Positions 11,932 to 22,309 of a stretch of 64,000 nt of DNA are shown piece by piece. Below the pieces are notes generated by a model. The model saw nothing but the letters and a program-made list of their open reading frames with translations, did no database searches and was not told where the DNA came from. Source of the stretch: Lepeophtheirus salmonis. Lineage: Eukaryota; Arthropoda; Copepoda; Siphonostomatoida; Caligidae. How positions within the stretch are numbered: the stretch's first letter is position 1; each line of letters opens with the position of its first letter. The translations under genes were made by a program, and so were the position numbers. The stretch spans positions 29,647,403 through 29,711,402 of the forward strand of contig NC_052138.2 of NCBI RefSeq assembly GCF_016086655.4, given 5' to 3'.

Positions 11932-13562
11932 TAACGATAGAAAACATTAATATTTTTATAAATCATGTCAGATAGATGACGTCTCACATTGTGCCTATAC
12001 CAAACATTGGTATTTTAATAACCGTGTAAAATTTCAATTTTTGTTTCCCTTTAAATAACTTTTCATTTAGTAATTTAAAATTGATTTTTTGAGCATTTTT
12101 AACTGACCAAAAATAGTCACTTGACTGGTACAGGCTCAAATCCAAAGTAATGGCCTTGGAAACATTTGAATTGATTAAATAACATTGTTGTGTTTTTTTG
12201 TCCAGAGTAAGGATTCCAGGATTTGACATGACGAATCGATCGTCTTAGATCAGCAACAAAGACTTACCCAATATCCTTTTCATTCTTTCCAATAATTGGT
12301 GGCATCAAAGATTATCCTCTAGGAGTTTTTGATTGTACTATGACAGTAACTCGTATGATGTAATTCAAACATTGTATATTTTTGCTTATTTTTCCCAACT
12401 TTACAATAATTGTTTATTTAATATGAGAGAACAAATATGCTCTCAAACATTTAATCTCACACTTTAAAAAATATATTCTACCTACTTACTCTAAATTAAG
12501 TTTTTTGATAAGGTCTAAAATCGTCTGGATTTATCTAATCTACCCTATAAAAATAAAAATCTTATGATATATCTTTTTTGAGTTCATAATCTATACATAG
12601 AGTCGTCAGCTGAAAAGAAACAGCTAAAAGGAAAATAGTGTATATTTTTGTTTATTTAAAAAAAAAGCTAGTATTGTTATGAGTGAATTTTCTGGTTTCA
12701 TAACATGGAATTAGTGTTTTATTAGGATCTAATTATTTTGTTATATCAAAGTGGTTATTTCTGGAATTGGAAAGAGTGAAGGGTAGTCTGGTTGAGGAGC
12801 CTTGCTCAAATTATAACTGTCAAAATCAACGGTCAGTCAGGTTCATTAATAATATTAAATAGTTATGTTTTTTTTTTTTTGTGAGATATTTACATAATTT
12901 GATTTTCCAACGGCAAAACCTAATTGACTTTCTAAAACATTACTCCTTTTTTATTTCATAAGAATTGGATAATCTCTGTGAAGATCCTTTTGATCCTATC
13001 TCTTTGTTAATGCTATATTAAAGATTTACTATATATATTGTACCTCCTTTGCCAAAAAGATGATTCTAACAGATTCTATCTAAACTTCATTTTTCGTAAT
13101 TGACTTGTAGAAAAATGTTAAAGATAAGATTGTCACGTTGAAACACTAAATCTACACAAGTTTTTTTAAACAAAAACTTTCTTATTTCAATTCAAAAATG
13201 TTGTCTTCGTCGAAGAGATATTAATTGTAGAACGGGATTTCACATAGATTCTCTGATGCGGATTAATGAACAAGGAAGTGATATTGTACAAGCTCAATTA
13301 GGTATTTCTATTTGATTATTAACCATAAAAAAATACACTTCCCCATACATGGGGTTCAGGCTTATACCACTCCAGATATTAATAGAACTCATTGGGTTTA
13401 TGTTGTTTTGTGTTTGTTGTTGTATTAAAGCATGACCTTCCAGGATTTGTTTTGTTTGGATTTTGAAGGGAATGTTTATTAAACAATTTTAAAACTTTCA
13501 TTTTGGTTTAATTTTACATGTTGTACAAGTACATTAGAGTGATCAATATTTGAAATGAAGTA
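11932..13562. other. Intergenic, nothing recognised
   Basis: No coding motif or paired terminal repeat found in this 1.6 kb. Confidence 0.5.
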
Positions 13563-14170
13563 CCGGGTCGTTCAAAAGTTTTGAGACTCAAATAAACGAA
13601 TTAAACAATGATTTATAAGTTTGTATACATATTTAATATTAATTTTTTTATGAATACTCGCACAAAAACGTTATCTTAAGATAACCAATGAAAAGTTAAA
13701 AAGATTTTATTTATATTCATCTTATATAATTTAAAATTATAAACTAAAACAATTTACTATAATTATATAATAGGTAAATTTATATCGTAAAACCTTCTTG
13801 TATACAACTTTTGCTTTTGTTTAAAGTCTATATCTGTCTCCGATTTTTGTATAAATGCGCTTTATCATTGTTTTTCTAAGCGAGACGTACATACATCACA
13901 CGCACATAAATTATTTTAATAATATGTAGGATAATTTATAATAAGTATATTAAGGATAATAATCTTAAACATGACCACTATATGCAGCAATAACGGTTCT
14001 TATTGCTGAATAGGAATTTGTGGTATCTAAGTCTCTGACAGGGTGGCCCACTACTCATTGACCGAGTCCTTTAAGGCCTCAACGTTTGGGTGAGGGATTC
14101 TGCAGCCCTGGGATTTAGATTGGGTGATTTGGGAGGGCAAATCTTTAAAAAAATGGAACTGAACTGATAG
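13563..14170 (-). pseudogene. Tc1/mariner (DD37D-like) relic: 3' TIR and transposase C-terminus
   Basis: The left boundary begins CCGGGTCGTTCAAAAGTTTT next to TA (13561-13562), a Tc1/mariner-type TIR. The same motif, CACGGTTGTTCAAAAGTTTT, is the outer end of the element at 47576-48645. On the minus strand at about 14160-13990 the reading is CRIPHPNVEALKDSVNE, then WATLSET, the C-terminal helix block that follows the third catalytic residue in this superfamily. Stops interrupt it and nothing of the DDE core upstream is left. About 400 bp of AT-rich sequence lies between the coding end and the TIR. The 5' half is missing. Confidence 0.6.
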
Positions 14171-14370
14171 TTCACTTTTTCACCATCTCTGTTGTCAATA
14201 TGTAGAATGGGAAATATTTCTTTCACATATATGAAATTCCTAAAATAAGATCAATAATTTAAATTGCAAAAAACAAATCAATCAAAAACAAAGTTTTCTC
14301 TAGTTATTTTAAAAATAACATTAACGATTGAAAAGTTATTAAAAGGATGAGGTAATAGTCCCTTTATTAA

Positions 14371-14690
14371 TTAATAATCTATATATCTTGCTATTTTTTT
14401 GCTTGGACATGCAGAAGGACTCTTTGTTCGGCATGCGTAAATAATCGTGAGTGTCTTTGCAATAATTGCTTTGACTTTAAAATCATTCTCTCCTCCCAAT
14501 TTAAAAGTAATGAGCCAGTCTGACGCCTTTAGAGTTATTTTTAACCAATCGGTAATTATATTATCCCCCTTCAACAATAGAGGTCTCACTCGATCACAGA
14601 AATAAAATAGGTGGAACAAAGATTCCACTGCTTCTTTACAAAAAAAAAACATCCCTGTTCCGTTTTATTTGACTTGCTTGTGTATATCGA
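14371..14690 (-). pseudogene. LINE (non-LTR retrotransposon) ORF2 C-terminal remnant
   Basis: A 93-codon minus-strand frame reads FCKEAVESLFHLFYFCDRVR and continues with hydrophobic and basic residues. The spacing C...ES..H-x4-C matches the reverse-transcriptase-associated zinc knuckle near the end of LINE ORF2 proteins (C-x2-C...E...H-x4-C). The first cysteine appears to have been lost in a T-run. Upstream sequence towards 14690 has a stop in this frame. I infer a 5'-truncated LINE copy. The clade is not determinable from this much. Confidence 0.5.
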
Positions 14691-14752
14691 GGATGTCGCC
14701 AGCATGTACCGAAACCATTTCTGTCACCATGTTCTAAAGAGATTTGAATGTA

Positions 14753-15060
14753 CAGGGTGTCCCCGATGAATTGGAACTACTTTAAACTTCATCCAGATCC
14801 ATAATGGGGATATTCGGGGATAACTCATACTAATATAAAAGGTTACATGAACAATACACTATAACTTCCACCACAATTGTTTTGACAACAAACAATAGTC
14901 ATCATGGAACAAGCAAGGTGAGACACCATCCTCGAATTGGCTCGCGCAGGAAACAAGCCCTCTGCTATATACAAGCTTCTTAACTACTAAACTTTAACAC
15001 AAGGATCAATAGTATTGGATAATCCTTCAATCACAAAGGAATAACCTCCTGAGGTCAACT
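14753..15060 (+). mobile_element. 5' end of a Tc1/mariner-superfamily element
   Basis: CAGGGTGTCCCCGATGAATT begins at 14753 after TA, a common Tc1/mariner TIR start. A start codon at 14904 opens a short N-terminus, MEQAR, then after a stop DTILELARAGNKPSAIYKLL. This is the first helices of the helix-turn-helix DNA-binding domain in the maT/DD37D group. The frame then breaks at a stop around TLTQGS. No catalytic domain follows; the sequence changes character near 15060. I therefore read it as a 5' fragment cut by another insertion or deletion. Confidence 0.55.
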
Positions 15061-15061
15061 C

Positions 15062-15719
15062 TTGCAATCAAAAACAGAGCATCGTCCTCTGACATTTTTG
15101 CATGCCTCAAGATTGGAGATGAAGAAGATAGAAATACAAAATGAACATGGTCCGTTCACTCCATTTTACATAGACGTTGAGTCTCTTTCCTGCAAATCAA
15201 TTAAGAACAAAATTAATACGCATTTTAAGTCTTACCTTTCAAAGATGACAGTAAAAAGAAGCATCCAACGTCTTGGAGAAGAGGCAAACAAACACTTTTT
15301 AGACTGCTGGTACACCATAATGAAGAACCTGTATACCAACTTGAGTCAAAAATGGCTCTGATACAGACTCGCTACCTCCAGCCATTATACAAACAAGTCC
15401 AAAAAGAACGAAAAAGAGAGGACATCTCCCTTTTATGGCAAAGAGCGGGAGACCTCTCTACATTATTTTATGAGTGTTATATGACAACTCCATTCAGAAG
15501 CAAAGTCAAGAAAATTATCTTAAAGGAGTTTGGTCTAACTCCAACGAGGCAGACTGGATGTTTGCTATATCACGTGGAGATCTCCACTCCTTAAAAGCGG
15601 ACTCCATTTTCACCAAAGCCATCTCCAGGATGTGGATAGTAAAGTGCCAAGGTCGACCCCTAGCCACAAGTATGGTCGATGGCATCAGCAGGGACGTTGA
15701 CCTTCTTCGGGGGCTGTAG
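15062..15719 (+). pseudogene. Unassigned coding-like remnant upstream of P-element copy 1
   Basis: Two overlapping plus-strand frames look like one former coding region broken by a frameshift near 15530. The first (15352-15594) contains EDISLLWQRAGDLSTLFYEC. The second (15474-15719) contains EADWMFAISRGDLHSL and SRMWIVKCQGRPLATSMVDG before a stop at 15717-15719. Base composition is richer in G+C than the flanks. A further frame at 15062-15361 lies upstream. I do not recognise the family. It ends 28 bp before the P-element left end, so it could be part of the target DNA, possibly an older transposon. The minus-strand 105-codon frame is a shadow. Confidence 0.35.
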
Positions 15720-15895
15720 AAGATTAATTTCATATGTTTATTAAGACAAGGACTCCTGTAAGCAGGACCGGGCACGTGCAAACATAAATTCAAATACACG
15801 TGCAACATGGGTCTATTGAAAAAAAAAAACAAAGCAACGTGTTTGGTAAGATAATAAGTAATAACTAATAACTATTGTGTTTTGTAATCCCAGTC

Positions 15896-16163
15896 ATGCC
15901 CAGTAAGTGTATAGGGTCCAGGGCACAGGCTATGATAACGAGCCACAAAAGTCTGGTGTTACGATCCATCTGTGGCCAGACAAAGAGAGAAACCCCAGAC
16001 TTGATACCGCCTGGCTGAGAGCCATTCCAAGAGAAATAGATCTGAAGAAGACAGATTAGTCACCATCCAAAAGTACAAAGCTGTGTTCCCTGCATTTCAA
16101 CGACTCTGATTTCATCTCTTAGTTTAAAAGAAGTCAGAACCTTAGCAAGGCTCTAAAGAAGAG
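15896..16163 (+). pseudogene. THAP-domain exon of P-like transposase, copy 1
   Basis: The first ATG gives MPSKC. After a frameshift the reading continues GYDNEPQKSGVTIHLWPDKE, then LDTAWLRAIPRE and KLCSLHFNDSDF. This is the C2CH THAP zinc finger, which P-element transposases use to bind their ends. Visible are an N-terminal cysteine, the conserved W in TAWLRAI, and the C-x2-H pair in CSLHF. Stops and indels break the frame. The exon ends in AAGAG followed by GTAAGA, a strong donor, at 16163/16164. The matching intron and exon 2 start are preserved only in copy 2. Confidence 0.75.
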
Positions 16164-16247
16164 GTAAGACAACTGATCACTTTTCATGAGTTCTGTACGG
16201 ATTGCCGTTTTGGCGATTGATTATTAGTAAAAAATATTGGGAAGATT

Positions 16248-16995
16248 GTCAAATTCTCAGGTAAATAAGATATTTGTGAATAGTTAGCTTCTTTATTTAG
16301 GTATTACTTATTTTTACAATATAATGATATCATTTCAATATTTACTTTTTTAAATTTTCATGTATGACTACTTCAGAAATTAAAGCTATGCTGGATGAAG
16401 ACCTGGTAAATGCTAAGCTCATTTTGACTAATTGCCAACCAGATGACCTCGAGGAACTAGCTTCTAAGGGATAGAGTAATACTCTCTACTTTATTGTCGA
16501 GTATATTGATTTTTCTTTGAGGAAGAAGATCAGTTGTACATCATCCCTAGAGTTAATGGTCATCAGAGACACACCTCCGGACTCAATAACCTTCGATAGC
16601 CCAACCAATCAGTATATAGACCTGAAAGAGTTCATAGACATAATGAGCAGATGGGGTTGTCGATTCCATCTGACCTTCTCTACCTCTCCTGTCTTTATGA
16701 TCAATCCATGTTATCTTACATCACAGCTACTCCCAAATACAAGAGCTTCATTTGTTACCACATTCATGGACAGGGCATGTAGGACAGTTTAAACTCGGAC
16801 ATTAACGCCGTTGTGGGAGTAAAGTGCGAGGAAGGACACTCCTGGTCAGCTTTTCTTCAAAGAATTTCATTCGCTTTGTTTAATGTCATAGGTAAAAATT
16901 TAAGTGCTAAACTGAATGATGACATCCGAGTTTTAACAAAAAAGAGAATGTCAGCTAAGAATTCAGAAGCTAATAGAAAAAAAGTCAAATTTTAA
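16248..16995 (+). pseudogene. P-like transposase C-terminal exon, copy 1
   Basis: After the internal deletion the end of exon 2 remains (VKFS), with a donor CAG/GTAAAT at 16260/16261. An acceptor CTACTTCAG ends at 16376, so intron 2 would be 116 bp. Splicing restores the phase into EIKAMLDEDLV. The third exon then reads SCTSSLELMVIRDTPPDSIT, then NQYIDLKEFIDIMSR, and later CEEGHSWSAFLQRISFALFN up to a stop at 16993-16995. This is the P-element C-terminal domain. An in-frame TAG after ASKG and a frameshift after MSRW break it. Copy 1 is the only one that keeps the true C-terminus. Confidence 0.75.
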
Positions 16996-17288
16996 TCAAA
17001 ATCTTCCGACTTGTAAATTTGGACAAACTATGTTCTTTTTGATAGGGACCTTTCTTTTTTACATGTTTTTAATGTTTATTTTGATTAAAGTACTAATAAA
17101 ATACCACTTGTTTTAAAAATTTTATATTATATTTTTATTGTTTTGAGGATTTTCCATAGCAAAATACTTTTAAAAACTCTTTAATTGGTAGCAAAACACT
17201 TTAAGAGAGACATTCCATATAGAGTAAACAAAGACCCATATTGGAAGCGCGTGAGCGCAGTGTCCTGTCCTACTTACAAGAGTCCTTG

Positions 17289-17740
17289 GGTATGCACAAA
17301 GCTATATAAAATATGTCCTAGCAGGAGCGGCTTTTTTTAGTTTGGAATCTGAACAGGGTGTTTTCATTTTCCCTTATTACCTAATTTTTTGTGGAGGGAA
17401 CATCTTAGAATAAAGTAATAACCAAGGTTGTGCCCAGTTCAGATTCAGTGGTTCTATCGGTCTCAGTTTCGGTTTCAGTCTTCGGTCTTGCTTCTTTTGT
17501 ATACAGTTTCAGTTTGGTAACAGGCACTTAAAAGATAGCGCGTCGCTAGGAAATTTTGGGCCAGGAAATGATATTATATACAAATAGGGGTACAGCTACC
17601 TTATACGCTGAGTTCGTAGTGTGGGGAGTCTATTGGGGGTGGGTTTTTTGTTTCTAACTTGTACAATTTGTTTCAACGAGTTATAACTTGTACAAAATCG
17701 TAACTTCTACACAACATTATATATATTATAAATAATATCT
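17289..17740. other. Intergenic with a possible hAT-like MITE end
   Basis: CAAGGTTGTGCCCAGTTC at 17423 resembles the short TIR of the hAT at 909, and is followed by a pyrimidine-rich series of TCGGTTTCAGT-like units (17455-17515). No matching right end was found, so the call is weak. The rest is unassigned. Confidence 0.3.
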
Positions 17741-18530
17741 ACGTATATAGTGTATATCTGCATTTGTAAATATGAATCTGCATCCATTCATCCTTTGTCT
17801 TCCAAGGAATACATATTTTCCCATTGGGATATCCGTCCCAATTGGAACACACCTTCTCATTTCAGATCTTCTCTTCAACTTCAGGTTACACTTCGTAAAG
17901 TGATCTCGCCTCTTTGTGCCTTACTCACTGGATCTTATCTCCTTGAAGGCAAGGATCGTTCATTATGTAGACCTCCTTATTATCAAATTATGTTATAGTT
18001 ACTTCTCACCTCGCGAATCGTCGCCTTTATGCTCAAGAATACATCAATTACTCCATATCTTCTATGAAATCATCCCATACTTCTACGGGAGTTTCATAAA
18101 GTGACAGAATAATCGTATCAAAGTCCCTATAAGAAGTGAAGAGAGTTCTAATCCTCCATCTACAGCTCCTTCATTGAAATTTTTGAGTCCATCCCTCCTT
18201 ACGTTAACTCTGCTTCATATCAAACTCTAAGATAAATATTTAATTCATAAGAGTCCTTCAGTGTCCTTGATGTATATAACGCATGTGGTATGAATCACTT
18301 TATCACGCTCATTTTAATTTCCTTTACATATGATGGAATTCGTGCTGCAGTGTCTACGTGAACAATTATATATTTTCAATACTCCAAGTCTCACTCCTGA
18401 TTTAATCATACTTGTAAGTTTTTCTTGGATGGAAAACAAGGAGAAGGCTATGTTAATCTCTCTTTCTCGATATATTTGTCGGCAAACCATATTCTGTTCT
18501 AGTATTATACGCATAAATAGTTTTGGGAAC
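17740..18530 (-). pseudogene. Copia-like retrotransposon fragment (homologous to 59090-59660)
   Basis: Reverse-complemented, this stretch aligns piecewise with 59090-59660. Shared blocks include GAAGCAGAGTT, ACTTAAGRAGG-like sequence, TTTCAATGAWGGAG, ATGAACGATCCTT and GGATATCC(C/A)AA(T/C)GG. In the other copy the last block codes for GVWLGYPNGKVYTP. That resembles the segment just after the integrase core in Copia polyproteins (K.GVF.GYP....Y..). Here every frame is broken after 20-80 codons, so the frames at 17750-18104 and 18314-18536 should not be read as genes. The homology between the two loci is seen directly. The Copia assignment is an inference from one short motif. Confidence 0.5.
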
Positions 18531-18899
18531 TGTTAAGGGATTATGTGATAAAAAAGTGACTTCCTAACTTCTGTACACTTCTACTACACGATTATTTGAA
18601 TCTCATAACAATTCTAAAACTTATTATCTCGGCAATAATCTTCTAAAACTAAATTGATCATCACCATATTATAATATTACACTAATGAAGATCTAGTAGC
18701 TCCACAGAAATTAATTAATTAGAGATGATAAGTAATTGTTTTCCATAAGAGTTTATAAATATAAGTTGTTTCATTTAAGAAAATAGTTAAATGTAACAAA
18801 ATAATAATACATTTTTTTCAGTATTAAATAGACAAATAATAAATTACAACATTAGATTCCATTTCTATAAGTTCTCTGTTATATTCTTTTTTCATCTTA

Positions 18900-19110
18900 T
18901 TGATTCCTAAGACTATAGTTAAAGAAGACAATAAATAAATAAGGTTAATTCTGCTGCACAAGATGCAGAATGTTCAAGAGGTTCAAGTTCATACGGTTTT
19001 TATTGAGTCCGATTTCTCATTATCCTAATTCCAATCTTAAACTATTTTGTCCGAGACAGGTTTACATTTAACAATTCTGAGGTGTCATTTACCGAGCTAA
19101 TGAAAAACCA
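18900..19110. repeat. LTR-like direct repeat, copy 1
   Basis: About 200 bp match 19360-19590 in the same orientation. Shared blocks include AATTCT(G/A)CTGC, GTGCAGAAT-like sequence, TTTATTGAGTCC, TTCCAATC, and CGAGCTAATGAAAA versus TGAGCTAATGAAAA. Identity is moderate with indels, so the duplication is old. The pair could be two decayed LTRs or a tandem duplication. Confidence 0.6.
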
Positions 19111-19359
19111 ATGTCTATGAAAAACGTATCCATTGTTATGATCATTTCTGTTTTATTTACTGAGGAGTAGTTTTTGTATAGATAATACATTTGAAAACAA
19201 AGTATAATTGAAAACTAATAATACTCGATGTATTAGATTCTAAAGATATATTAAAAACAACAATAATAATAGTGCTAAATTAAAGTATAAATTAAAGCTA
19301 ATAAAATTTGATTATATTATTAAGTAAGATATATACATAATAATTGATTTAATGTGATG

Positions 19360-19590
19360 AAAAACTAAATAATATTTTGATTGAGAATAAAATACTAAAT
19401 AAAAAAGGTAAAAAGGCAATTCTACTGCGAAAGGTGCAGAATCTTTCGAAGTATGAGTCACTCCTAAGGCGTTTATTGAGTCCAATTTATCATGCTTCTG
19501 ATTCCAATCCCTTATACTATTCTTTGCGATGCGAGTTTTCATTTTACAGATTCCGAGTGACGATGTACTGAGCTAATGAAAAATGACAAA
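19360..19590. repeat. LTR-like direct repeat, copy 2
   Basis: Partner of 18900-19110. The plus frame at 19377-19571 and the minus frame at 19312-19542 lie inside it and have no recognisable protein motif. Confidence 0.6.
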
Positions 19591-21770
19591 CCGATGTATA
19601 ACAAGAACCAATGAATAATCTAAGAATTCATTGCAAGAACATATCCACTCTGATAAAAGGGTCAATTGTAACATTGATTTGATATCATTTATACTTGATA
19701 TATAATATTGGCAAGTAAGATTGGTAATGAAGGGATATGTAACTTATTTTTTTTCTTGTTCTTCTCCACTCCTAGAGATGTATTAAAATTTCTATAGATG
19801 AATAGTTTGTCTCATATTGGAGAACTCTCATAACATGAAAAATATTCTTCCTTCTTAAGCCTTTCAGCCTTCATCATGGATATAAAATTATCCAGTACAC
19901 ATGAAAGGGGTTCAATCATATTAGATATAAGACATATTGTCGCTTTAATACTTAAAAATGAATATTTACGAATAATAAAATTAAGTTTCATGTATAAGTA
20001 CCAAGACATAAAAAAAAAAAATACACTCTCTTATTTTTAAATTAGCTGAGAAATTCGAACAATTTACAAATTTGGCCCATGGAACTTTCAATAGTTAATA
20101 TTCCAATAGAAATAAGTTATTCTATGATTTCTTGTTACACTGAATTCTTCTTGGGTAATTTCATAAATATTAGTTCTTCACTGTTTACATCTAGTCAAGT
20201 TCGAGCCTTTCTTTTTTGATCTTTAATGCCAGTTAATGAATGAGCGTCTATAGAATTTCAATCAAGGGGGATGTCATTAAAAATATAAAAAACAAAGTGT
20301 AGATCATAAGCGTAATGAATAATTACTCTATTTGGGAGATATTGCTTCCATAGGCCCACGATTTGTAAATACTAAACTCACCTAGTATATCATTTACGAA
20401 AATAATTAGGATTTAGATTTTCCATCATAAAAACATTTGGACTGTATTTTCTTTTATTGTTGGCATTACTAATTATTAATTAGCGTCAAGAGAGTTCACT
20501 GGCTTTTAATTAATAACGTCACATCAAAATGTATATGTCGTCACTTATTTTCAATAATTCCTTGCAAAACCCGGTTTTAATCTGTATCGATATTACCAAT
20601 TAATATCAATAACGATATGTATCGCAATATCTAATGATGTCAATACTTTTTGACAGCCCTATTAACTACAAATTTGTAACAAAGACCACCACCTATAACT
20701 CCTCAACGATATAATCCGTAATTCGAGAGCAAACAAATTCGTGAAAAAATTATGAGAACAGCTTTAGAAAAAAAAACAAAAAAACATTATAGATTCAAGT
20801 AGCAACTACATATGAACACTCCTTATGAATGGAATAATAATTATAACAACTTAGGAAAGAAAATCCACCCTTCAGATTATCAATTCCAAAAAAGTAGAAC
20901 AGCTAATAAATACACATATTTACATCTCTAACAGTAACCTTTATAGCTAGGTCACAATTTCTGTTTTAATAGCTTATATGGAGCATCATTTCATATATTA
21001 TCAATAAATATTGATAGCTATTAATAAATATTTAAACATATTTTTTCAATCAACAAATCTTATCGAACTATTAAAATATGAACTATTTTAAGGTTATCTC
21101 TTTCTTTTATTTTAAAAATATTCAATTGAACAATGATTTTCCTCATTGTGATCAAAAATGAGAAATTTATTAGACTTTCAATGAAAATTTATTTTTTTGT
21201 ACTTACAAGGCATTTTCTCTGGTTCAGAAAAAAAGATACACATAATAATTTAAATATCTTTGGAATTTGGAATGATATGCCTACAATCTATATTAAAAGC
21301 TTTTGTCTTTCATTTAGATACTTCGAGGCAAAAAAAAAAAAGTATATGTCGTCAAAAAATTTAAAATAACACTCTGGAAGGGCACCAAACCAAAAATTTG
21401 GGTTATACAAGTCATTTTCATGTTTTTGAGGTAAGCAATGAGGAAGACTCCATCTTAATCCAAGGAAAAAAATTACTGAGTAGTCTTATCCATTTCAATG
21501 TATCAATATTTAAATATAATATTAGTTATTTTAATTACCAACCTTTAATTGATGTTATTTCTATGGAAATATCTTCTTACAAAAAAAAAAAAAGCAATAT
21601 CCAAAATTATTAAAATATTAAAGTGCTTTTTCCCCTAAAATATGATCACTTTGAAGTTATCATTTCATTTTGATCTATTAAAATTACTTGGTGAGCAACA
21701 TAATGAGCATAATCTGAACATTTGAGCTTCATAATGTGCCACAGAATATCTTCATATCAATGGGGTATGC
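19591..21770. other. Intergenic; possible MITE end near 20560-20665
   Basis: Mostly anonymous AT-rich DNA. Around 20575-20665 there are overlapping short palindromes of the ATCGATA/TATCGAT type ending in GACAGCCCTA, which resembles the outer end of a hAT-like MITE (TAGGGCTGTC inward). No left partner was found. The plus frames at 21133-21369 and 21398-21613 show no motif. Confidence 0.35.
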
Positions 21771-21939
21771 CAAGGACTCCTGTAAGCAGGACCGGGCACG
21801 TGCGAACATGAATTCAAATACGCATGGAATAGATCTATTGAAAAAAAACAATGCAACGTGTTTGGTAATATAATAAGTAATAACGAAAAACTATTAGTTA
21901 CTTTTGTGGACGCTATTTTTATTGTCTTTTGTAATTCCA

Positions 21940-22196
21940 ATGGTGCCCACATGCTCCAGGGTGTAGAACGGGCTATGACAACGAGCCACAAAAGTCTGGT
22001 GTTACGATCCATCTGTGGCCAGACAAAGAGACTTGATACCGCCTGGCTGAGAGCCATTCCAAGAGAAACAGATTTGAAGAAGACAGATTAGGCGCCATCC
22101 AAAAGTACAAAGCTGTGTTCCCTGCATTTCAACGACTCTGATTTTAATCTGTGAGTCTATAAGAAGTCAGCCACCTCGCAGAGCTCTAAAGAAGAG
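21940..22196 (+). pseudogene. THAP-domain exon of P-like transposase, copy 2
   Basis: The exon begins around an ATG at 21940 and in two frames gives APGCRTGYDNEPQKSGVTIH, LWPDKE, then RLDTAWLRAIPRE and KLCSLHFNDSDF. The residues PGC, the W in TAWLRAI, and C-x2-H in CSLHF mark the C2CH THAP finger. It ends RRALKKR at an AAGAG/GTAAG donor (22196/22197). Splicing over 113 bp to an acceptor TTTTACAG at 22309 joins KKR to YLKPDVLPSLW. That is the AVPTIF-type box closing THAP domains, which supports both the splice call and the family. Frameshifts near 21960 and 22150 and a stop after KKTD disable it. Confidence 0.8.
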
Positions 22197-22309
22197 GTAA
22201 GACAGCTGCTCACTTTTGATGCGTTCTGTACGGATTGCCGTTTTGGCGATTGATTATTAGTAAAAAATATTTGGAAGATAGTGTGCTTATAATTGTCCTT
22301 CTTTTACAG

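Larger units (their letters stand above)
15747..17288 (+). mobile_element. P-like element, copy 1, internally deleted, both TIRs present
   Basis: The left end starts CAAGGACTCCTGTAAGCAGG. The right end, read inward from 17288, starts CAAGGACTCTTGTAAGTAGG. Over the first 28 bases 24 agree, about the length of P-element TIRs. The interior carries a THAP exon at the 5' side and P-transposase C-terminal sequence at the 3' side. Relative to copy 2 (21771-24302), about 1.37 kb is missing at 16247, corresponding to 22281-23652, almost the whole catalytic exon. The left flank (TATTAAGA) and right flank (GGTATGCA) do not match, so there is no target duplication around this copy. Confidence 0.8.

Noticed and set aside
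15515..15832. 105-codon minus-strand frame
   Set aside because: Spans the P-element left TIR and mirrors the plus-strand coding-like remnant; a shadow frame.
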